Shown here: positions 1-13,200 of the stretch, in pieces
Position numbering within the stretch: the stretch's first letter is position 1
Layout: the number at the start of each line of letters is the position of its first letter
Assembly (NCBI RefSeq): GCF_026151205.1
Contig: NC_087076.1
Location: 3,249,902 to 3,313,901, forward strand
Origin: Bolinopsis microptera
Lineage: Eukaryota > Ctenophora > Tentaculata > Lobata > Bolinopsidae
DNA: 64,000 bases
Direction of reading: 5' to 3'
The notes under the pieces: generated by a model
What the model saw: the letters and a program-made list of their open reading frames with translations, nothing else
What the model was told of the DNA's origin: nothing
Database searches by the model: none
Position numbers and translations under genes: made by a program

Positions 1-162
1 CTGTGCATTCTTTGTTATCTCAGGAATGTAGCTTCACACGGAGCTGTTTTGTACATTTGATGACAATCTTTTGCTCCTTTCACCGGTGGTCACCACCTGA
101 TAATATCACCATCTCTCATCTCCTAAAGTAAAATACAGAGCGTACCCTCACAGCGCCCTATG

Positions 163-3100
163 CTACACCTTAACAGGATCAAAAGCAGCTGAGTCAGAGT
201 TATCGAGGCCCACATCAGCAATATAACTGAACTGATTAGCTAGGTCTCTGTATCCCTTGTCCTGGAGAGCCTCCCGCAGCTCCTCGCTAAACCTACACCC
301 GTAGTTAAACAGCTCGTAGAGCGCTGAACGCCTGCGGAGGGTGGTCTCTGTTTTGTTTTTAGTGAAAGCAGCGTCTACCTCAGCCTCAGTGACGGGTCGG
401 CAGGTCGTGATCTCCCCGTAGAACTCCCGAACGTGCTGTTTGTAGGTTGGGATCTCTTTACAGTAGAGGAGACGTGAGGATTGGGAGGACTTGTCTATCG
501 TCATGTCTTCGTAATAGGTCGCATCTGATGAGAAGTGGAATGTTCAATAAACTATACAGCACATATATTAGTATTACTGGGCTAAAATAAGTTATTGTGC
601 TAAAATTTGTAATTCCTGATATAATAATAATAGTAAATAATAAATATAGTAAATCAATCTTTTTATCAAAATACCAATCAAAGAGAGTACAGTAGACGAA
701 CCGATAAAAGTCTGGGCGATGACTGACAGGCAACTGTCAATGTTATTGTTCTTTCGGACATCAAACACTACGTCGGGTGACTTTATAATGCTGATCCAGT
801 AGCGTAGAGGTAACGCGTTATTCTTCCACGTGTGCAACACCTGATGTCACATGTTGTTACAAGTTGTGCACGAGTTATTATAAGTAGCAGATGATATTCT
901 ATTATCTGGAAGTGGAGGGGGCTAAGCATAATTCGTGAATGAATTTTCGTCATAAAAATTACTAAAAAATTGATAGATTCACTCAATTGGGACTCAATTT
1001 TTTGTCCACGAATGTAAGCAATCTTAGTTCATATTCATATTCTTGAGTTACGTAAATGAGATTTGGACAAAATTCGATAATTATCTAACATTTGATGTGC
1101 ACACCAGAAAGACATACCTCAGGATCGTTTATCTGTAGTCTGGCGGCTTCAGAGTCTAAGAAATCCATCAAGTATTTTACACATGGTGGGAGAGCAGTGA
1201 TACCCTCATTTGGTGTAAATATTACATTGAACAAGTCGTCCACGAACTTCTGAAGAGGTATTTTAGTTGCAGAAAGTCGAGTGAGGAATACTTCTGGAAC
1301 CGTTTTGACTCCTGTCATCCCTTTCCCGTCTGATTCGTTGTCAACCTCCCGTTCAAGATGCCACACCCGACCGTTTTCTATTTCTCGAAGGAGAGAATTG
1401 CAACTGAAAATGTCTCTCTTTTAAACTTTGTTCATTTCGCGCGGAAGTGGTTAAGTTAATGAATAAAAGTTATGAATCATTACAACGAAGAGTTATTCGA
1501 GTATTTCTACTATGAGGCATGAGCTTATTTGGTAAAAATCTTCGATATATCGTAATCATAATTTGTGTCTGGTAATGATCAGCAAAAATTAATTCAGTTT
1601 TGACGTTTCCTAGGACGGTTATCCCCTCAGAAATTCGCACGACTTAATGACAGTAATTTAAAAGTGGTCATAAAAACATAATGGGCATTGAAATGGACTA
1701 TGAGAAATCATTGAGAGTACCCAATTTAGGAAATCCCGACTCCTCAGCCATTTTATCAATTTGTGTTAATTCCAGTTCGAGTGAAGACTCGACATTTATA
1801 ACACCCTGTCAAGTTAAATATTAGATGAATCTGATCATGAATCTAATCATTCAATTATATGCACGTATTTTACGCTAGTACTTGTCGTATTTAAGAGGAT
1901 ATTGACCTGGGAGCACCACCACTCTGCGACATAAATGGAGGGGGAGATTGTCTGGGGATACATTGGAACACAGCCTGGTCGTCTATATTGAGGCTCCCCA
2001 GCGTGTCTAGCTGCTTCCACCCGTCCTGGGGTTGTGGAATTTCATTTAAAAAGGTTTAAACTAGAGTCTTTGCCACTGTGATATTTCAAAAAGGAAGATA
2101 ATCCCCGGTAATCTAGTAAATAGTCCTCATTACCTGGGTGTTGTGTAACATATCCACCAGTCTGAGGGAGGAGGAGCTCCCATTCTTCCACTCTACATCT
2201 ACATCATTAGGGGTGGGTTTTAGAGAGTCGGGTACTGTGCGGTACATGGCATCTATTATCTTAGCTTTAGCTTGAGAGATGGTGTCACATGACAGCAATG
2301 AAACCTGGGTATAGGGTGTTGGGAGAAACTATTCTTCAATATTAACAAGTTCTTCCTATATTTCATGTTAACGGCATTTAATCGAGATACACAGGTGAAC
2401 AACAATATTGATAACTTGTGGTGAAGCTAAATCCCCAACCTGGCAGGATTTGAGTGGAGTGTAGGGAGTATCCTTGAGGTAAGGATCATCCTCCAGATAG
2501 ACCATTACATTGAGTTTGTTAAAGTCGGTAATCCTACTGAGCAGGTTCTTCTCATGTAGGGCGTAGCGGGCGTTACCCGTGATGTAGTCCACTGGACCCT
2601 TCTCGATCTGTGATAATGTTGATTAGTTTAAAAGTTTATTTGTTCAGTTCTTTTAGATCTCTTTCTCATTAATTTGGTAAGGGCAATAAGGGTGTCCACT
2701 GTCCGGATGTGTGGCGATTAATCATAGATCATTTATCAGTAAAAAGACTGCTCGGAGATAGTTCACGTTTGTAGATGTCACAAACCCAATGATGGTAGTA
2801 ACCTCTTAACAGAGTAAATGTTGGAAGAATAGTTGCTATTTGTGGATACTGGATATACATGTAGTCCAGTGCGACCCAGTCTAACATTACTGACTACCTC
2901 TTTACATTGCATTTGCTACACAGTCAAAAGCCAATAATCTAGTTTTCAAGAGCCCCCAGGGACACTGCAAGTGATCTTTGCAACATGTTAACAATCCCAC
3001 TTCTACTACCATTACCAGGGGGAGGAGGTTAAGAAAAAATAGAGTGGGTGGATCGTAATGATTTGAACGTGTAAAAGATACTGATATCCAGTTCCAGGTC

Positions 3101-4264
3101 GTGTAAACTGAATGTTAACACAGCTACCTGTTGTTTGTTAACACAGCATGTTAACACAGCTACCTGTTGTTTGACACGTTAACACAGCTACCTTTTGTTT
3201 GACATGTTAACACAGCTACCTGTTGTTTGACATGTTAACACAGCTACCTGTTGTTTGATGTACACAACATGTTAACACAGCTACCTGTTGTTTGATTATA
3301 CAGCATGTTAACACAGCTACCTGTTGTTTGTTAACACAGCATGTTAACACAGCTACCTCTTGTTTGACATGTTAACACAGCTACCTGTTGTTTGACATGT
3401 TAACACAGCTACCTGTTGTTTGATGGCTCTGTACAGCACGTAGAGAGGTTGTCCTGCAGACTCCACCAGGAACGAGTGAAGGTTGAAGGTCAGCCAGTTA
3501 CTCAGGTATTTCTCAGTAATGTGCTCTGAGCGGCGCAATAACAGCTTCATACGCCGCGCATCGTTATTCACAGTGCTGAGGAGGAGGATAATTGTGTAAT
3601 AAGTGTTTGCCAAGTAACGCTTGAGAGCGGGACATTGTGAGCATGGAATGTATGGTTCAAAATCAGGAGCAATTTCAATTTGAAAATCTTAGCTCATCAC
3701 TCACTCTTCAATAAGTTTAGAGAGGAGTTGCTTTAATATGGAGGTGATATAACTCATGTCATCCATCAGAGACACAATAATGAGAGCAGCAATGTTGCTC
3801 TTGTCTCTTTTTGAGACTTGTCTCTGTTTGTCCAGTGTCTCGACCAGGGTTAACAGGAACTCCTCTTGTTTGATGAGTTTCTCGAACACAACAAGACTCT
3901 CCTCGTAGGTGGCCAGATCTGCAGGGTCCTGGAGGACCGGGTAGTCGTCTTGCGCTGAGGAGACCAGAGTGAGACATTGAGACATTGAGACAGAGAGGCG
4001 CTGCTCATCAGCTACCATATAAATGGCACAATAATGTTATTAAACATTCACGTCAGTTATATTCAATATTCACAATAAAAAGTATTTAAAAGTCGTCAAT
4101 AGATAAGGACCTGGGAAGAGAACTTTGAGAGCGTACTCATCAAATGAATGGTATGGAATAGTAGCAGGACTGAAGTCACTGTTCAGATCAGCCAGGTCTG
4201 TTTGCAATTCTGTGAACACTTGTTTACACTCCTCCGCAAGACGCACCTCTATCTTCTCCATCTC
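163..4264 (-). CDS. PLXN: Plexin cytoplasmic region: split RasGAP-like domain with Rho-binding domain
   Basis: Exons 4111-4264, 3705-4011, 3413-3575, 2440-2607, 2134-2304, 1907-2025, 1118-1403, 702-840 and 163-524 splice in frame to the stop at 163-165. The first encodes the juxtamembrane coiled helix ([20 protein letters not shown]). GAP segment 1 includes the first arginine-finger motif [18 protein letters not shown]; the RBD follows ([17 protein letters not shown] to VEWKNGS); GAP segment 2 contains [19 protein letters not shown] with the second conserved arginine, then [15 protein letters not shown] and [12 protein letters not shown]. Both GAP arginines are present, so GTPase-activating function toward Rap-like GTPases is likely kept. 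The protein ends in DPVKV, which could be a class II PDZ ligand; that is inference. The exon ending at 3413 has its donor inside a minisatellite. Confidence 0.95.
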
Positions 4265-7200
4265 CTGTTAAATTGTGGTAATCATGGTAACCGTTGTTGT
4301 GGGCTGTCGTGACAACAGCAGCGAGAATTAATTGTGGAGATGGAAACGAACGGGTAAGGGAGGGGGTGGGATAATAGCGAGCACGTGTAACTCACATGTA
4401 ACATCAAGTGTTTAACTGTTTCTTCTGTTGAACTCTCCTCTTGTGAAGGAGACAGACGAGTCCGAGGAGAAGTATCACGACTATACCTCCAGCAGCACAG
4501 GCCCCCACTATCCCTATTATATTACCCTTTATTGGGATCTCCTTGATAAAGGTGCCAGGTATGGGATCTGATCTGAAGTTTCCTAAAACCACCTGAGTAG
4601 GATATAGACGGTGAGAGGGATGTATAATTTGAAATTGTAGGATTATGCAGTGTAGGTTTTAGTGAGGAAGTGCAATTCTTGCAGGGCCCTGCATATTTTA
4701 TTTGAAATTAGATGCTGGGCCTCTGAATATTTTTGATTTTAATGCCCTAGGTGCGGCTGATGTTTAATATAATAATTTTAACTGTAGCTAATAATTTTAA
4801 CTGTTGCTTGCGTCAGCAATATGTCGGTGCCAGTTGAAACTTCTAATTCATATTAGTGATATTTATTTCACGATAATCACGAAGTGACAGGGTGATCTAA
4901 CAGAAAATGAATATATTAACAAGATCGCTTTTAAATATTAAAACAGGTAAGTGAATATTGATGCTCAATCGTAGTTTTGGTATAGTTAAGGGGGCCGGGG
5001 GGGGGGGGGGGGGTCTTCATCAAAATTCTCTCGAAATTGACTTTATAGTTGTTTCTGGTAGAAGGGAGTGATATCTACCAGCTGCTTTTGGTCCCATGGA
5101 AAAATATTGTTCCTAGCCGAAATTATCGCCAGTCTAAGGTCAGCGCTTATGTGTAATTGTATTGCGCGAGCGATTTTCAATCGCAAATTCTGAAAATCGA
5201 GTCTAAAAATCTATCTTCTCCTACATTTTATGAGTAATCACCCTGAAACTTTCAGGATATGTTCTAAGAGCCATTTAGAAGAGATCGTTCAAGCCAAAAT
5301 TTTGAGATAGGCCTTTAAAAAATTTTTATTAATTTTTGAAAATCTTGGACCTGAAAAAATCGTAAAAAAACTCTTCATCAAAATTAAGGGGGCCGGGGGG
5401 GGGCCCCCCCCGGCCCCCTTAAACCACAGCTTTAGTTCACCTACAATCTAATTACCGTAATATTGATGCTTCTGGAGATAACATTCTTGTCGTCGGGAGG
5501 AGATTCCTCGCCCGTCGTCGTCTGTCGCCGCCGCCGTGTGGTGATATCTTCTGGAGCTGGAGCTAAAAGATCGGGCACGTCGCAAGTCAGGATCGTGTCG
5601 GACACGTCCAGACCCAGGCATTCTGTCTCGTTCAGCAGAACTTTTATCCCTTTCACTCGGTCAAAATATCTACCCTGCAAATTTGTAATATTAAATGGTT
5701 ACTCTTAAAAGCAAATATCGTTTCATATTTTAATAAAGAATATGACACGACGAATCAGACACCTATCGCCATAATTACGGAGAACATGTCACATTTGTGG
5801 CGTGCAGCATTTTATTTTATATAATGATAAAACTTTGCTATTAAATATTGCTATTGGATCTCACCTCTGTAATAAATCTTAGTGGGGCAGATAATTTATT
5901 CAAAATGGCTCGCCTTCACCATCGAATAGATTTTATGATTGTTCTTGTCAGTAAGAACTATAATTACTACTATTTCTCATTAATTAAAGCCAATGCCCTT
6001 TAACCAAGAAAAATTCGAATTCGTGTGATTACTTGAGGTTTTAACCGGGGTTCCGCCGATAGCGGTAGCCAATAAATTTGATTTTAAAGATAATGTCGCT
6101 TTCCGAAAGACACCAGAAACCGCACCACTACATTGGCTAGCCTAAATTACTTCAGAATTTTATTTACCGCCAGCTTAGCGTTTGGGTAGCGTTCAGCGAC
6201 GTTAAGAGGTCAAGAAGTTGGTAAACTGGTCTGGTTTCCGCTATCCCAGACGCAGTTTGCTTAGAGAGGTTAGGTTGTTTAACATGGTTAGAAAATGAAG
6301 CCCTTAATCATTACCCTAATGCTATCATGCGAGCTCGGGAAGGAAGGCACCTTTATTGAGCTGAAGAGTAGGTTTTCGGTTCCAACGCGTTAACAACATA
6401 ACGCAAAAAAATAGGAGGCAATTCCTTCCTGAGAATATTAGAATATTCTCTTGGTCGCAGTACTTGAACACCACAGTGGATTAGACAGATTATATTTTAA
6501 CAATAATAATTACCGATATGACGAGTGGCTCCCCCGCAGAGAGGGAAGTGTCCATACCCTCCAAATCTATGACAGGGTTTGGATAAACAGTGAAGACGAT
6601 GTTTTGCAGAACTGTTGTGTAATAATCTTCCAGGACCAGAGAAATATCAACTCGCTTTCCTTCGTCGCTTATGTTGACTGATTTAGCAATGGCTGGAGTG
6701 GTACAAACCATCGAACTGTCAGAAACAGTAGGCATGGGGAGACACTGAAAATAGAAAGGGTGGAATAATCAATCCTTTGATTCGTTTTACCAGCAGAAAT
6801 CATATCTTATTAACTGAGCGTTCTCAACACACACACACACACTAGTTTTTGTAATTATATTAGCCGAACTTTGAATACAGGAACGACCGTCAACGACTAC
6901 AAGAATTCAGTTCACAGATTGTAATGAAATGTGGGAGCAGTCAATATCGTGTAAATATTTGTTGCTCTCTAGGGTGTAGGCGATGAAACAAAAGATCGTA
7001 CCGTAGTGTTCTCGGAAAGCACAGTGGAATCATCAGTGTAATAAATCTTCGCTGAGGTAATAGCTGTAAACCCTCGAGTACCCGTTAATGTTACGTTTAT
7101 GCCACCCCTGTAGGATGTAGTTTGACTTAAAAGAGATGTAAGGGATCGAAGTAATACATATAGTTAAGGCCCTTACAAAGAGATGACGTTAGGTCATTGT

Positions 7201-10200
7201 AATCGAATTTCAGGAATGGGATCATAATTTTTTGTCGAGATTGGCGCTGTCCGCGCGCGCAAAATGTGCGATTTTCCGATGCTGAAATCAACTTGCTACA
7301 AATCTACGGCATTGATTTTCGCGCGTTCCATACAAGTCCGTGATGAAATAGGATGGGTAACTTTGACTCAAATTTCACTTACTCTCTCACGGTGTCCATT
7401 GGGAAAACTTTGACAATTTCAGGAACATCGATAAATGTGAACTTCTCGACACTGATATACTGAGCATTGTCTATATTAACAGCGACCTTCCCTTCCATCT
7501 GAGCTCCGTCTTCCAGAGGGATTGTACGACACCTAATCGTAGCGCTGAAGGATATAATGAGATTGTTAGAGCCGGTAAATTGTTGCCCCCTGGGGCGGCA
7601 CTATACAATAGAGTACATGGAAGGTCCTGATTAACAGCAATTATCGGATGACATACCGGGGTTGGTCTGATGGTCCGTGTAGCATTTAGCAGAGTTACCT
7701 CTCCTTATAGTCAGCCTTGTGTAGAAGCACACATATTACCGTATAATTTTCTGACATAATATGAAAACAGTGGCAGTTTAAAAAGTCAAGAAGAGAAGCT
7801 TACCCCTTTGAGATGATCTGACAGGGATTTCCCGACAATGTAATGTTCATCTGCGCTCCCATGTCTAGCTGCGAGCCTGAAGCAAAATATTTCTGTTTTC
7901 TAATGTTAAGTCATTAATTTTAGTTATCCGTTATTCGATGAGTAATCAATACTCTCCTAAGGTGCAAACTTGTTAAGAACAGCCGTGTAATGTGATTAAT
8001 TTAACACAGGATATAGTGAGAATTATTATATTTCCTTTAGCAACTTTAATAGATTACACATAGAGTACAGTGATAATTGAGGACTCCATGATCAAGTATG
8101 CGAACAAGGAAATAACCTAAGACACCACAAATTACGTAACATTTCATAACTTAACTGGGAAATGATTAATTATCGAATCTTTAGGATTTTCATCAATGTT
8201 CAGGTCATCAATTAGGTATCCAATATCTTATCTCGCATGACCATTGTCCACTAAAAACAAATCACGCATAACAATGATGTCTGACCTGATATATCAACAG
8301 TAGTGCCACCAGTTTTCAGTACAACCAAGGGGGTAACCTTAGAAATGCTCGCTTCTCGGTAACTGAAAGTGGAATCAGAGACAACTCTTCCATTAATACT
8401 GTTGAGAACTACTCGTCCTTCATCCGGTCTGGATACAGCTCTGGTTGTACAGGTTACTCTGAAGAGGTGTTTTTTATAGTTTATGCGGTGCAATGTCTTA
8501 GTCTGGGCTATTAATAGCCTTCAAATATCTCCATTTTAAAAGTTTTTTAATACCCCATGGATTATTAGCATAAAATTATTAATTTCCCAGAAATTTAAAA
8601 ACCTGAGAACTGTGGATATTGGAGTATTGCTCACTAATTGAATTACACATATTACCTGGTTGATACTCTGTATCCAGAATCCTCAATGTCACAAGGTTGT
8701 CCAGCAACTGTCATGTTCTTGACATCACTAAACTGAATGCTGAGGTCGGTTCCCTCAACCGTCAGCAAGGTTCCACCTTTCAGAGGTCCTCGTTTTGGGT
8801 ATGTCTGAAAAGTGTAGTTTTAGATGTTGAGGATAATATTATATTAATTAGGGACAGTGCAGCTACTCAGCATTTTATTTGTTAACAAGGAGGAATCCTT
8901 TTTGCAGTTTTTTTCCCCCAAAAATTTGAAACATAATACACATAAAGCTGTGGGATCGAATTTCAAATATGTAACGTTGTGTAATGTGTTCCGATACACA
9001 GCAATTAAATATTTATGGACCTTTGTGATAATATGTAAGCATATACATATATTATGTAACCATTTTGGTTTTATTCTATAGTTTTGCATCATTAATTAAA
9101 TGGGCAAGATGGCATTATAGAGCTTGTTAGTGCTGTTATCGCCTTACCGCTATAAACGTGTTTTGCCACAAGCGACGATAGAAAATGTCTAAAATCAGTA
9201 ACTTCGCATTTCAAAGCACTAAATACACTCACACCCTGACAGTAGTTTGTGCGGCAAAGCGAGTGCTTTTACATGTTTTTGTTACAACTTTCCTTATAAG
9301 TGTGTCCTCTGAGAGGACTACAGAAAAATATAAATGCTTGTAATGTTGCCCCACTGCACGGAAATCTTTAGTAAAAGGCGAAAGATTTATTCGTGATGCA
9401 ATGAGACCAAGCTAACCTGAACATTGTTGAGCAGAACTATATATAACATACCAAAATATTTCCTTGTGTTTCACATTAAACACAAATTGTACGATTTCTT
9501 CCTCAAAGATTACTCTCTACCGAATGCCCGGAAAACTTCCTTGTTCAGTCAAAACATTAGTAATAAATGCGGTTACAGAATTTATAAGCGCAATTATCCT
9601 ATAATGATCCGAATAACGAATAAGTTTGTCCTATGTTCGCATGTAACTCATATATAATAACTTTAGACATTTAAACCTCTCACCAAATTAGCATAATCAC
9701 CGAAAGTTGCACTGAAGATACTTCTACGAAACCGTACAAACTTTTAAAGATAAGGATATTTGATACCAAACATTTCCAGTTACCATTTTCTGTTACCTCC
9801 TCACAGAAAATACTGAGATCCGAGATCGTACCATCTGACCGAGTGATCACTGTGACCACTGTGTGATAAAATCTAAATGTGGTGTTTTACAAACGCTTCA
9901 GCATGTGGTTGTATGGTGAAGAAGAGTGCTACAAGTTTGCAGCAGCTAGATTGGGAGGTTTCCTTGCGTTCTCATGTCAACACTACCGTTCAGAACGTAG
10001 CGCTTCTCTTTGACAAGTTCAGTGCACTTGTGGTGAACTACTAACAAGGGTTTCCGACCCATCTTAATTTACTAACACATTAAAGTACCAGTAGTATTGA
10101 CATTGCTTGACAAGTGTCAATTACCTTGATTATTAGAAACCGGGACTTTTGTTATAAAGTCATGAATTAGACAATAATTGCTGCCTTATTCCATTAGGTT

Positions 10201-13200
10201 AATAAATTTATGCACAACGCGGACTTTGTATGCACATATGTAACAATAATAAAGCACCAGTAAGCGCTTGTACCATACCCTGATAATAAGGGATTAGATA
10301 AAGAGAAGATAATAATAACATGCTCACTCCTGCTCAGAACGGGTAACTTATTGTACAACTATTCCACAATTATGTGATTAAAGTTAACAACTTTGCACTT
10401 GTCGTGCTACACAAAGCTCTGTTTATCATTAAGATATTATAAAAGTTAGAGGATCCCTCATTATAGCCTGTAACTGAGTAATATTATATAAGTGATTGGT
10501 AGAGGGCCGTTACAACCGGCTAACATCGCCGCTCCATAACCAGTTCAATAACATATGCTACTGTATGCTGCGCGATAACCCCGGCTCACTAATCAAAATT
10601 AAGGCTCATATTTCGATCACTGTAACTCTTTCTGATCAAGTGATCCAGGCACAGGTACTGGAGTGTGCTGTGTTACATTCTAAAAATGGAGGGACCTTTC
10701 AACCGAGTGTTACAAAAAACGCGGCAGCGGTATAAAAACTTGTATTTCCCGAACAGTACATTCTTTGTGGAGTGTCCTAAAGGTGGTGTGGATACAAGCT
10801 TTTTGGTTTTGATCGCACTTCCGCACATGTCAGAAGAATGAGATTGTTTTGTTTAAAGAAATGTGAGTTAGGTAAACTGTAAGGCGGGAAAGGTCAAAGG
10901 GAGGAAGCTTAGGAAATTGTTTATGTTTAACAGCATTGTCTTTTGAAGCAGTGGATTAGATTAGATCCCTGGATCATAGTAAAACAGTTCATACACTACT
11001 ACTACTATACTACTACTACTATACTACTATGTACTACTATACTACTATTCGTATACTAACAAATTTCTGTTTATATGTATATCAGGATTGTCACAACAAA
11101 TCAGCCTCAAATCAGCCTCTAATCAAATTGAATTCTTATAGGTGACCTATTTAGTCACAAATTTCGCAAATTTTTAGTCTACAACAATTTTAGTCACATT
11201 TTTCGACTTTTCGAGACCATTTTTCCATTCCATTTTCCTTAAGAACGACAAATTTAGTCTACCCCGTCTGAGCATTACAGATTAAGCTGCAATGCATTAC
11301 TCAGGAATTTCAATAACATCAGATCCAGATTTTGTGACTCTGTATCACTAAGTTCTTCAGTACACTCACTGTTCAGTTTCTTTTTCACCCTTTTTCGACT
11401 TTACCATTTTTGTCGGAACGACGTAGTTTATGTCGATATGATCCATCAGCCGTTTCAACAGAGCATGTATTGGGAGGAGCTCTAACCCTTTAAATACAAT
11501 AGGAATTTGGTACGGTTTTGTGCAGTAGGAACGGTGATGTCTGAGTTGAGACACAGTTGATAAACTGCGGAGTGACTAAAATGCTATACAGCAAAAAACA
11601 GAACGCTCCAACCAAACACTCCACCTACTGATCCTAACCACCCTAACAACTCTCTAGCTCTCTCGCTTCAACCCTCATTCCCTCATTCCTCTTGGTGCAC
11701 AAAACCATTCTAACCTATGTATGTCCCCCCTACGGGTTCCACAAGCCCAACGGTACATAGTTAGACGAAAAACAGAGAAGCCTTGATTGCCAGATCAAGG
11801 ACTGCATCAGTAGCAGCGAAATACGGATATACCTTCTCCCTTACAGTCAGCGAGCTGACAACTATCTGACTGTGTCTTTTAGGCCTTGCCACACCACCTT
11901 CGCTATTGCATCCGCTCGCCCGTATTCACTAACACATACCACACCTGGGTTTAGTATGAAGATGTACGCATATTCACCCAAGATGCGGAGATGCCTCAGT
12001 TTAGCGAGTTGAGATACAACAGCAAACTCACAGGAGCATGGATCAGAATCATCAGTTACCAACCTGACACCGTTTCGGGGCTTTAATCGCAATACGGTTT
12101 CCTGTCAGTCGCCCCAGCAGTCCACTCTTGAACCACCATCTGATCCGAGAGTCACTTGAGGAGACCCGTTAGAGCTCGCAATTGGCGACGAGATAACGTT
12201 TATGGTACCTCTAGATGTTATAGTGAACTCTCAAGCTCCAACCTTCCTGAACTCCCACTCCCTCTTTCTCGATAACAAGTAAATCCACCTGGAACAGTGG
12301 GCTGCCTCTTTCCCGCTGTCCCGTACCAGCTTCTTCACCTCTCTTTCCCTAAAACCAATCCTCCTCGCAGCTCTCTCCAAACTCTGCGCAACAACTCCCC
12401 TAGCTCCAACTTCGACTGCGGCATTATAACAGCACCAACCTTTCGCCTGAATCTCAGCCTGCAGACCGCTGTATCGGTCGAGCTTGTACTCGTGCGATTC
12501 AGCGATCCGCTCTTCAGATGGTACTGTTAGCTCCCACCAAATAACTGTCTTTGCCGACCTTGAGAATATCACAAGGTCCGGCCTCAGCCGTGTTTCCACA
12601 ATCTCACTGGGAAACTTAAGCTGCCCCTCAAGGTCTGACAGCACTATCCAATCCCGATACCCACTCAGGATCCCAAAACCACGACTCTCTTTCCGGTCGT
12701 CTGTACCTGCTTTTCTTTTCCCAGCAGGAACAAAATCAATGAACTGCCTTCCATCGCCGGCCTTGTTCTTATAAGTGTTCACTCGGCGATCACAATGGAA
12801 GACAACATGTTCAGAGATCTGCTTCAGAACCTTGTCGTGCCGCCATCTATACCTTCCTTGACTAAGGGCCACCTTACACCCAGCCAAAATGTGCTGAATG
12901 GTGCCCATCCTCTCCTCACATAACTTGCACTTCCCATCCTCATCTTCACTCCACTTGGAAACCATAGAGGGAGTTAAGAGGGTGCCGTACACAGCACTTA
13001 GCATGAACCCAATAAGTGAGTCACCATACTTAAAAAGTGTATGCCAGCTCAAATCCGTCTTCATTACGAGCTCTCTCCACTCACCCCACCTGCTCTGCAT
13101 CTCCAGAGAACCTACTTGCACCTCCCTCTCTCTTTCAATGTTCTCCTTCACACTAAACAATGTTAGCTTAATAATATTCATGTCATATTTGCTCTACTAA

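Noticed and set aside
5463-5708. Plus-strand ORF across 5.46-5.71 kb
   Set aside because: It is the antisense shadow of the plexin exon with the RRRR site, which has strong family support.
12297-13200. Three plus-strand ORFs opposite the endonuclease ORF
   Set aside because: They are antisense shadows; only the minus-strand frame has CCHC and nuclease motifs.
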